Source of the DNA: an uncultured Phocaeicola sp.
Lineage (GTDB): Bacteria; Bacteroidota; Bacteroidia; Bacteroidales; Bacteroidaceae
Direction of reading: 5' to 3'
DNA: 38,704 nucleotides
Assembly (NCBI GenBank): GCA_948956705.1
Contig: CARCZS010000020.1
Span: 10,890-49,593 of the forward strand
In this document: positions 26,474-33,106 of the stretch, in pieces
Numbering within the stretch: the first letter of the stretch is position 1
Layout: each line of letters begins with the position of its first letter
Translations under genes and position numbers: made by a program
Notes under the pieces: model-generated
What the model was told of the DNA's origin: nothing
Databases searched by the model: none
Seen by the model: only the letters and a program-made list of their open reading frames with translations

Positions 26474-28093
26474 ATGAGAAAAACAATACTCATATTACTA
26501 TCCATACTCACCTTTTACGGATGCCGATATAATGTACCTCCATCCGTAAAAGAAGCCTTATCCACAGCTGAAGCCTGCATGGAAGAAAACCCGGACAGCG
26601 CTTTACATATACTTCAAAATATCAGTCACCCCGAAAACTTGCGCAACCAAGTCCGAGCGGATTATGCTTTGCTTTACACACAAGCCTGTGATAAAACCCA
26701 TCTTCTTCCGCCGACAGATTCGTTGATACAAACAGCCGTAAACTATTACAAAAAAGAGAAAAACAGCATCAATGCCGCCAAAAGCTATTTTTACTTAGGA
26801 CGAATAAAGCGGAACCTCAGACAAGATACACTCGCCGTCAGAATGTTACTAACAGCGTTAAAAAAAATGCCGGAAAACAACAAGAGCAAACTACTGATGC
26901 AAATCTATTTTGACTTAGGAACGATATACAAAAAACAGAATCTATATAATAAAGCCATGGATATGTATCGGGAATGCCATGCAGTGACCAAGGCTTTAGA
27001 TGATTCTTCGCTCTTATTCTTTCCATATCGGGAATTGGCACAGACCCATTTATTAAAACATAAGAGCGACAGTGCCCTGTTTTATTACCAACAAGCATTG
27101 GCCATCAGCCAAAAGTCTCAAAACAATTATTGGGAGGCCAACATACTCAATGATATCAGCAAAGTCTATTTACACGAAGGAGATACACTGAAAGCCAACA
27201 ACACCATAAACCTTGCCATAAGAAAAGACAGTTCAGCCACTAATCTCAGTTTGAAAGGGCAATTATTATATTATGGCAATAAGATGGATTCTGCCAGGTT
27301 CTATTTGAAGAAAAGCTGTCTGTCCGGTAACCTATACAGCAAGACTACCGGCTACTTCTATTTATATAAAGTAGAAAAGAAAGCCAATAATCATCCGGCA
27401 GCCTATGCATACAATGATTCTTTCAACATATATCGTGACTCCATCCTCCAGATGCAGCGACATCAAAAAGTTGAAGAACTAAACACACAATATGCTTTGG
27501 CCATACAACGGAAAGAGATAGAGGTCGAAAACAGGAATACATATTATGTCATTGCAATTTGCCTGATTGTACTTTTATCGGGTGCTTTTGGCATTTACCA
27601 ATATTTAAAGAAAAAAAGAAAAGAAAAAGAACTCAAGCAAGAAAAGCTGAACTCATTGGACCAAACACAAACCATCAGCACATTTCTAAAAGAAAAAGTA
27701 GGCGAAGAAATCCGATTACCCGAAACAGCAACAAGGTTCAAACAGGATATTCTCCGGAATGGCATCCAATCATTCCAGACATCCCAGTGGGGAAAGAATC
27801 TGGAAACAGTTGAAAAAACAATTCTACCCGGCAACTATATAAAACTGTCAGAACAAGAATCACTTTATAAGGAACTGAAATTACACTTCAATGGCTTTAT
27901 TACCTGCCTCAATCAAATATACCCGAACATGTCCAAAGAAGATATCTATTTCTGCATACTGTCTGCGCTGAAATACAAAAGCCGGACCATTGTGTACTGT
28001 ATGAAAACTCCTGCAGGAGCCTTGCGAACCCGCAAAAGCAGATTAAAGAAAAATATGGCGGAAGAAACCTTCCGAATCATATTCGATAAATAA
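26474..28093 (+). CDS. Membrane-anchored TPR protein with C-terminal HTH-like domain
   Basis: A 539-residue predicted one-component regulator. A signal or lipoprotein-like N-terminus ends FYGC (Cys17). TPR-like helices follow (about 25-330; AKSYFYLGRIKRNL, QIYFDLGTIYKKQNLYNKAM). One transmembrane helix lies near 357-377, then a Lys/Glu-rich coiled coil. The C-terminal domain (about 455-539) contains MSKEDIYFCILSALKYKSRTI and ALRTRKSRLKKNM, like the recognition region of LuxR-type HTHs in Bacteroidetes TPR regulators. Sensing outside and DNA binding inside is inferred. The frame is open from 26306 but the segment before 26474 has no signal character. Its last 104 nt recur without change at 31511-31614. 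Confidence 0.82.
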   Translation: MRKTILILLSILTFYGCRYNVPPSVKEALSTAEACMEENPDSALHILQNISHPENLRNQVRADYALLYTQACDKTHLLPPTDSLIQTAVNYYKKEKNSINAAKSYFYLGRIKRNLRQDTLAVRMLLTALKKMPENNKSKLLMQIYFDLGTIYKKQNLYNKAMDMYRECHAVTKALDDSSLLFFPYRELAQTHLLKHKSDSALFYYQQALAISQKSQNNYWEANILNDISKVYLHEGDTLKANNTINLAIRKDSSATNLSLKGQLLYYGNKMDSARFYLKKSCLSGNLYSKTTGYFYLYKVEKKANNHPAAYAYNDSFNIYRDSILQMQRHQKVEELNTQYALAIQRKEIEVENRNTYYVIAICLIVLLSGAFGIYQYLKKKRKEKELKQEKLNSLDQTQTISTFLKEKVGEEIRLPETATRFKQDILRNGIQSFQTSQWGKNLETVEKTILPGNYIKLSEQESLYKELKLHFNGFITCLNQIYPNMSKEDIYFCILSALKYKSRTIVYCMKTPAGALRTRKSRLKKNMAEETFRIIFDK

Positions 28094-28199
28094 AAACGCC
28101 CCATTTCATCGAGAAAGCTATAATTACAACATATCAACTTGTAACGCTTTTCTCTTTTTATGTAACGGTTGCAGAGCACCAACCTATTGATTTTATTCG

Positions 28200-28207
28200 T
28201 ATGTTTG
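28200..28207 (+). promoter_or_regulatory. -7 box upstream of DUF3244 gene, duplicated at 31721-31728
   Basis: TATGTTTG matches TAnnTTTG and lies 31 nt before the DUF3244 start. The same box is inside the 222-bp identical repeat, so a second copy at 31721-31728 sits upstream of the second tlpA gene and could drive it. The -33 match is weak. Confidence 0.45.
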
Positions 28208-28238
28208 CTACCAGGATAAACTTATAAATCAATACAAT

Positions 28239-28586
28239 ATGAAAAAGAGTCTACTATTCATTTTCTTCTGTTGTATGAGTTTTGTAGCCAAGGCACAAAC
28301 CATTGAAGAAATCGAAATCTTAACAGCTAAAGATATAGTCCCGACATCCATCGTTGATGTTCCAACGGCTTACCAAAATGGAAGCATTGTCACTATCCGA
28401 TTAGGAGAAACCGCAACATACTCAGCGGTTACTATTACTAATAAAGAGACAGGTGAACAAGTCTATTCCATGATATATGCCGGCACCGACCATATTCAAT
28501 TGGATTTAAAAGAAGAGACGAAAGGAACATATACTCTATTGCTAAATATACAAGGAGTAAAATATACAGGAGAATTCACACTGTAA
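28239..28586 (+). CDS. DUF3244 domain-containing exported protein
   Basis: A 115-residue secreted protein with a signal peptide ending VAKAQ, then a small beta-sandwich (about residues 22-115; VPTAYQNGSIVTIRLGETATYSAVTITNKETGEQVY ends with GVKYTGEFTL, quoted here only to mark the domain limits). The size and fold pattern fit DUF3244. Members are small periplasmic or surface proteins of unknown function that often sit in Bacteroides clusters with TPR regulators and thioredoxin-like proteins. A truncated second copy of residues about 37-73 lies at 31748-31856. It starts 145 nt after the regulator gene. Confidence 0.8.
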   Translation: MKKSLLFIFFCCMSFVAKAQTIEEIEILTAKDIVPTSIVDVPTAYQNGSIVTIRLGETATYSAVTITNKETGEQVYSMIYAGTDHIQLDLKEETKGTYTLLLNIQGVKYTGEFTL

Positions 28587-28682
28587 CGAGTGTGTAATAA
28601 AGATATTGTTTGCAAACAAAAAGCCAAGCGATAAGGGCTGAGCATATCGCAAAACATTTAACCACACTAATACTTTTGTGTT

Positions 28683-28889
28683 ATGAAGACACTTAAAGAC
28701 CTTGAAAGTTTCCGCCTAGGAAAAGGACAGATGAATGCTGTGACCGGCGGTGGATGCGCTGTCTATTATGGTGATGGATATTATGATCGTTTTGATATTC
28801 CTTCTGGAATGACAGCTGCAGAAGCAGCCAAAATTCTTCATGAGACTTATGATGAAGCTTATCCTGAACTAATTGTAAATTGCAGATAG
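28683..28889 (+). CDS. Double-glycine leader peptide, candidate secreted disulfide peptide
   Basis: A 68-residue peptide. The first 23 residues form a classic double-glycine leader, MKTLKDLESFRLGKGQMNA followed by VTGG, with hydrophobic residues at -4 (Val), -7 (Met) and -12 (Leu) relative to the GG. This fits the GG-type natural-product precursor leaders of Bacteroidales. The predicted 45-residue core begins GCAVYYGDGYYD and ends IVNCR, so it has just two Cys, one near each end, and an amphipathic central helix (TAAEAAKILHETYDEAY). YYGDG resembles the YGNG box of class IIa bacteriocins. Neighbouring VKOR and TlpA genes suggest disulfide formation. Activity as a toxin or signal is inferred only. 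Confidence 0.78.
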   Translation: MKTLKDLESFRLGKGQMNAVTGGGCAVYYGDGYYDRFDIPSGMTAAEAAKILHETYDEAYPELIVNCR

Positions 28890-28895
28890 ATTCAG

Positions 28896-28926
28896 AGAGT
28901 GTTAATATAATTTCTATTAACACTCT
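28896..28926 (+). terminator. Hairpin just after the leader-peptide gene
   Basis: A perfect 12-bp stem, AGAGTGTTAATA (28896-28907) with TATTAACACTCT (28915-28926), encloses a 7-nt loop, 7 nt after the peptide stop codon. There is only a short T-run after it, so it may act as a terminator or as a 3'-end stabiliser of the peptide mRNA. Confidence 0.65.
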
Positions 28927-28980
28927 ATTTGCAGAAAAGAAATTTTCAAGCTAGGAATCGATAGCCTTTACAACATCTTA

Positions 28981-29026
28981 AAAGAGCTACATCTTTACCT
29001 AAAATAAAGTTTAGATATAGCTCTTT
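28981..29026 (+). terminator. Second hairpin between peptide and propeller genes
   Basis: The arms AAAGAGCTACATCT (28981-28994) and AGATATAGCTCTTT (29013-29026) pair with one mismatch around an 18-nt loop. Together with the preceding hairpin it isolates the peptide gene from the downstream propeller-tlpA unit. Confidence 0.55.
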
Positions 29027-29087
29027 ACTTTAAGGTGAGTTATTACTTTCCAGTCTTGGTCTCTTCATTTTAACTTCTTCTTAATTT

Positions 29088-30227
29088 ATGCATACTATGA
29101 GATTATTACTACTTTCTTGCATTGTTTGCATCACATTAAGTTGCCAACAGCAACTATCCACATCTGATGAAATATTTGTGTTGGATGAAAAAGAACTTGT
29201 GGAAAAGGACTTTCTGCTAAGTGACTTTATTGACTCTATGATAATTATTCCGCCTGATACTTCTTTTCTTTTTAAAGAAATAAAAGAAGAATACATAGCG
29301 TCCCAATATATAATCCTCAATACTTCTGAAGGCATTGCCACATATGATAGAGATGGCAAATTATTATATCGGATTGGGAATATAGGTGAAGGACTAAACG
29401 AATATTTTAAGAATCCGCGTATAGCAATAAATAAAGAAAAATCTCTTATATATGTATTATCTAACAAACGTCTAATAATTTACGATTTTACCGGAAAAGT
29501 GATTAGCAACCGGAATATTAATTCGATAATTGATATACCAATACAAATAATATACCAAGATGGCAATCTATTGCTGATAGGACGAGAATATCTTTCAAAT
29601 GACTCCCAACCTATATACAAATGGGTACAAATGAATTTGGAGAACTATATGACAGAACATATTGAGCATGGAGATTACAAACTATCTCACTATGACAAAA
29701 TAGAAGGAGTGATGAGCAAAGGCTATACTTTAAATAATCAGGCAAGATATTGGAGTGTATATAATGACACCATCTTCCGCATTATAAATAAAGGATATGA
29801 AATCAGATATTTATGGGCTAAAAGGAATGAAAGATATACTTATGAGGACACACGGATTCCTCCCAAAAGCAGAATGTGCTTTATCCCTTACCGAATCTGT
29901 GACACCGACAGATTTCTATTCGTCAATTGCTTCAACAATACGATTAGTGGAGAAAAAAGAACATTAGTATTTGACAAAATGAATAAAAAATTCTATAATT
30001 CACCCATCATCAAAGAAGACATATATGGAAGTAACATAGGAATCTGTTTCCGCAATTATCATATCATCAATGGCAGAGAATATGTAAGTGCCACCGTGCA
30101 AAGCGATGATTTGAAAAATAAGCTAAAGCAATCCAAAAACTCGGATGCTTTAACACTGCGTTCTAAAATAGACGAAGAAGGAGGAGAATTACTTATTTTA
30201 ATGAGAATAAAAAAAACAGCATCATGA
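29088..30227 (+). CDS. 6-bladed beta-propeller lipoprotein
   Basis: A 379-residue predicted lipoprotein. The signal is MRLLLLSCIVCITLSC if translation begins at the Met at 29097, which gives a cleaner lipobox than the first ATG at 29088. The body has propeller-like repeats such as GIATYDRDGKLLYRIGNIGEGLNEY, LIYVLSNKRLIIYDFTGKVI and WVQMNLENYMTEH. It matches the 6-bladed propeller lipoproteins (DUF5128-like) that accompany TlpA and small exported peptides in Bacteroides. A binding role at the cell surface is likely, but the ligand is unknown. The stop overlaps the next start by 4 nt, so it is coupled to the first tlpA gene. Confidence 0.72.
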   Translation: MHTMRLLLLSCIVCITLSCQQQLSTSDEIFVLDEKELVEKDFLLSDFIDSMIIIPPDTSFLFKEIKEEYIASQYIILNTSEGIATYDRDGKLLYRIGNIGEGLNEYFKNPRIAINKEKSLIYVLSNKRLIIYDFTGKVISNRNINSIIDIPIQIIYQDGNLLLIGREYLSNDSQPIYKWVQMNLENYMTEHIEHGDYKLSHYDKIEGVMSKGYTLNNQARYWSVYNDTIFRIINKGYEIRYLWAKRNERYTYEDTRIPPKSRMCFIPYRICDTDRFLFVNCFNNTISGEKRTLVFDKMNKKFYNSPIIKEDIYGSNIGICFRNYHIINGREYVSATVQSDDLKNKLKQSKNSDALTLRSKIDEEGGELLILMRIKKTAS

Positions 30228-31384
30228 GACACACTTTATTTCTGATACTTATCTGGCTGCCGTTACTTATCTGCGCCACAGACAAGAATGTAAATATAAC
30301 CATCAAACTATCAACTGAACTGTCCCAAACAGAGCAATGGATTTATGCAAACGGCTATATCGGAGGAAATGAATTTGCCATTCTAGACTCTGTAAAAGTG
30401 AACAAAGGAGACATGAAGACAAAACTGTCTTTTGACATCAGCCATGGGATGAGTATATATATCTTATGTTCAGAGAAAGGACCCGTCAATCTATTCTTTG
30501 ATATAGAACCTAACACAAACTGTGAAATTGAAATTGATGAAAACATGGACGGAAGATATCCACACCCCATGAAAGGGAATGATATGTACAATGAATTTCT
30601 TGCATTTGATAATAAAATCCTATATATAGGAAAAAAGAGCGTAGACCAGTCCCTGCCCGAAGACAGCATACGATATTATAAAGCCAAACTAACAGAGGCC
30701 TATATAAAAGAGATGCACAAGACTCAATACCCGACATTGGTTTGGTCATATATTTTATGGTTGCCTGGATATGCCAAAGAACGAAGGGAAGAGGAACCTT
30801 TCAGGTCAGTGATTCAATATGCACAACAGAAGTTTCCCCATGACAGCCACATACAGGGATTTAGCAGAATAAAAAGCGAACCGCCAACCGCAAAAAGCAA
30901 AGCCGCATCTGAACGAATCAGAGCATTGGAGAAGAAAAGGTATTATGTAGAGCCTAAAGACACAACCATGGGAGCAAAGCTGCAACTCACATTCCCGCAT
31001 ATCTCAAAAAAGAAAATAAACACAGACTCCATTGCAGAAGAGTATGTGCTGGTAGACTTTTGGGCAAGCTGGTGTGTACCGTGCCGCAAGGAAACACCTT
31101 TCCTGAAAATGGCAAAAGAAAGATATAAGGACAAACTGGCTATATATGCAGTGACAATAGATGCCGATACACTCAAATGGGAAAAAGCCATAGAGGAGGA
31201 CAGCACCCGACACTTCATCCATGTGAGAGGGGTGAATGACAGGAATGTACCCGACAAACAGGTCAGGGCTTTAAAGATTAAATCCATCCCAAGGAATTTC
31301 TTGTTGGACAAAGAGAGACGCATCATTGCAAAAGATTTAAGGGGAGAAGAACTGCTGAATGCTTTGGAGCAACTGATAAACTAG
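30224..31384 (+). CDS. TlpA-like thiol-disulfide oxidoreductase (paralogue 1)
   Basis: A 386-residue exported protein with an N-terminal signal (MRHTLFLILIWLPLLICA). A DUF4369-like N-terminal domain (about 22-115) and helical middle region lead to a C-terminal thioredoxin domain (about 250-386). The active site is FWASWCVPCRKE, Cys284 and Cys287, and the cis-Pro segment is IKSIPRNFLL. It should transfer disulfides or electrons in the periplasm. The last 441 nt of the gene and the sequence beyond are about 97% identical to paralogue 2, while the N-terminal halves are only moderately similar. Neighbours suggest the disulfide peptide upstream or VKOR downstream as partner. Confidence 0.88.
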   Translation: MRHTLFLILIWLPLLICATDKNVNITIKLSTELSQTEQWIYANGYIGGNEFAILDSVKVNKGDMKTKLSFDISHGMSIYILCSEKGPVNLFFDIEPNTNCEIEIDENMDGRYPHPMKGNDMYNEFLAFDNKILYIGKKSVDQSLPEDSIRYYKAKLTEAYIKEMHKTQYPTLVWSYILWLPGYAKERREEEPFRSVIQYAQQKFPHDSHIQGFSRIKSEPPTAKSKAASERIRALEKKRYYVEPKDTTMGAKLQLTFPHISKKKINTDSIAEEYVLVDFWASWCVPCRKETPFLKMAKERYKDKLAIYAVTIDADTLKWEKAIEEDSTRHFIHVRGVNDRNVPDKQVRALKIKSIPRNFLLDKERRIIAKDLRGEELLNALEQLIN

Positions 31385-31442
31385 AAGTAGCATGACCGAT
31401 ATGGACTACACAATGAACATACTGAATCGGTATTTGAAGGAA
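30944..31442 (+). repeat. 499-bp direct repeat, copy A (tlpA 3' end plus VKOR gene start)
   Basis: This block aligns without gaps to 32608-33106 with 14 differences that I counted by eye, about 97% identity. It covers the thioredoxin domain of tlpA paralogue 1, the stop codon and the first 17 codons of a VKOR gene. The match stops abruptly on both sides. Confidence 0.93.
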
Positions 31443-31478
31443 CAGTTGAAAAAACAATTCTACCCGGCAACTATATAA
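31392..31478 (+). pseudogene. Truncated VKOR gene start fused to regulator-gene relic
   Basis: The ATG at 31392 begins MTDMDYTMNILNRYLKE, 17 codons nearly identical to the intact VKOR gene at 33056. It then runs into sequence homologous to the TPR-HTH regulator gene in the wrong frame and stops at TAA (31476-31478) after 28 codons. The junction at about 31442 shares a few bases with both parents. It is a duplication scar and not a functional gene. Confidence 0.88.
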
Positions 31479-31614
31479 AACCGCCTGAACAAAAGACAAG
31501 AGCCGGGCCATTGTGTACTGTATGAAAACTCCTGCAGGAGCCTTGCGAACCCGCAAAAGCAGATTAAAGAAAAATATGGCGGAAGAAACCTTCCGAATCA
31601 TATTCGATAAATAA
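31441..31614 (+). pseudogene. Relic of the TPR-HTH regulator gene 3' end
   Basis: 31441 onward matches 27805 onward for about 50 nt, then lacks about 115 nt relative to the parent, then matches again through the stop codon (31612-31614). The part from 31511 is identical to the parent. No start or reading frame supports a protein, and most of the gene is absent. Confidence 0.88.
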
Positions 31615-31732
31615 AAACGCCCCATTTCATCGAGAAAGCTATAATTACAACATATCAACTTGTAACGCTTTTCTCTTTTTATGTAACGGTTGCAGAGCAC
31701 CAACCTATTGATTTTATTCGTATGTTTGCTAC
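31511..31732 (+). repeat. 222-bp perfect direct repeat, copy B (copy A at 27990-28211)
   Basis: I find no difference between 31511-31732 and 27990-28211. The repeat spans the last 34 codons of the regulator gene, its stop, the 106-nt spacer and the TATGTTTG box. Adjacent homologous sequence on both sides is more diverged. Confidence 0.92.
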
Positions 31733-31747
31733 TAGGAAAAGCTTATA

Positions 31748-31856
31748 CATCGTTGATGTTCCAACGGCTTACCAAAATGAAAGTATTGTCACTATCCGAT
31801 TAGGAGAAACGGCAACATACTCAACTGTTACTATTACCAATACAGAAATAGGTGAA
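31748..31856 (+). pseudogene. Relic of the DUF3244 gene
   Basis: These 109 nt align without gaps to 28349-28457 with nine differences, about 92% identity. Relative to the parent, about 122 nt including the start codon and signal peptide are deleted before this piece, and everything after GGTGAA is missing. It cannot encode an exported protein. Confidence 0.88.
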
Positions 31857-31869
31857 TAATACCAAGACC

Positions 31870-33054
31870 ATGAAAACATTAGCGGTAACCATTCTATTCA
31901 TTCTAGTCTTAACCATTGGCAATGCCCAAACTCCAAAGACAGAAGTAATTATGCGCCTGTCCCCGGAAGTAACCCAAGAAGAACAATGGGTATACGCAAC
32001 GGGATGGGCTGTGGTAGAAGCGGAAAAGCTAGATTATGTCATCCTAGATTCCACCCTGATAACCAAAGGAGCCAAGCAAGCCAAACTGTCTTTTTATGTA
32101 AAAGAAAGCCTTACTGTGAAAATCCTGTTCATGAAAAACGGACCTGTCAACTTATACTTTTCCTCCATTCCGGGAACAAAGTCGGAACTGACTATCGACG
32201 AAAACACCAAAGACGGATGGTACAAGTTGCCCATTGAGGGGAACGATATGCACAATGAGCAACGACTATTCCAACGTAAAAAAGAGGATATCAGAAAGAA
32301 AATAGCAGACCCTACGATTCATAAAGACAGTGTGGAATACTATAAAAAGTATTTGGACAAATTCTGCATTAACGAAATATATAAAACAAAGTATCCACGA
32401 TTGGCTGAACTATACACCGTATGGCTACCGGAATATAGTAGAGAGAACGAGGACAAGGAACCTTTCCGAACTATACTGCATTACTTAAAAAATAAATTTC
32501 CCGATGCATACTGCATCAAAAGGTTATGTCGTACTGACTCAAGTTCTAACAATCAGCATTACAAGATAGGACAAAACCATTATTACACTCTTTTGAAACA
32601 AAGACTATATGTAGAGCCTAAAGACACAACCATGGGAGCAAAACTGCAACTAGCATTCCCGCATATCTCAAAAAAGAAAATAAACACCGACTCCATTGCA
32701 GAAGAATATGTGCTGGTAGACTTTTGGGCAAGCTGGTGTGTACCGTGCCGCAAGGAAACACCTTTCCTGAAAATGGCAAAAGAAAGATATAAGGACAAAC
32801 TGGCTGTATATGCAGTGACAATAGATGCCGATACGCTCAAATGGGAAAAAGCCATAGAGGAGGACAGCACCCGACACTTCATCCATGTGAGAGGGGTGAA
32901 TGACAGGAATGTACCCGACAAGCAGGTCAGGGCTTTAAAGATTAAATCCATCCCAAGGAATTTCTTGTTGGACAAAGAGAGACGCATCATTGCAAAAGAT
33001 TTAAGAGGAGAAGAACTGCTGAATGCTTTAGAGCAACTGATAAACCAGAAATAG
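31870..33054 (+). CDS. TlpA-like thiol-disulfide oxidoreductase (paralogue 2)
   Basis: A 394-residue exported protein. The preferred start at 31870 gives the signal MKTLAVTILFILVLTIGNA before QTPK. A GTG six codons earlier (31852) lies in the DUF3244 relic and would spoil the signal. It has a DUF4369-like N-terminal domain (about 24-120), a helical middle and a thioredoxin domain with FWASWCVPCRKE (Cys290, Cys293). The last 149 residues are nearly identical to paralogue 1, with two extra residues at the end. The stop is one base before the VKOR start, so the two are translationally coupled and probably work together. Confidence 0.88.
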   Translation: MKTLAVTILFILVLTIGNAQTPKTEVIMRLSPEVTQEEQWVYATGWAVVEAEKLDYVILDSTLITKGAKQAKLSFYVKESLTVKILFMKNGPVNLYFSSIPGTKSELTIDENTKDGWYKLPIEGNDMHNEQRLFQRKKEDIRKKIADPTIHKDSVEYYKKYLDKFCINEIYKTKYPRLAELYTVWLPEYSRENEDKEPFRTILHYLKNKFPDAYCIKRLCRTDSSSNNQHYKIGQNHYYTLLKQRLYVEPKDTTMGAKLQLAFPHISKKKINTDSIAEEYVLVDFWASWCVPCRKETPFLKMAKERYKDKLAVYAVTIDADTLKWEKAIEEDSTRHFIHVRGVNDRNVPDKQVRALKIKSIPRNFLLDKERRIIAKDLRGEELLNALEQLINQK

Positions 33055-33106
33055 CATGGCCGATATAGACTACACAATGAACATACTGAATCGGTATTTG
33101 AAGGAA
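32608..33106 (+). repeat. 499-bp direct repeat, copy B
   Basis: This is the partner of 30944-31442 and carries the intact junction between tlpA paralogue 2 and the full-length VKOR gene. Because the VKOR gene is complete only here, this copy preserves the ancestral gene order tlpA-VKOR. Confidence 0.93.

Noticed and set aside
31323..31703. Minus-strand open frame whose C-terminal part equals one at 27946-28182
   Set aside because: The identity is caused by the duplicated plus-strand sequence; both are shadows.
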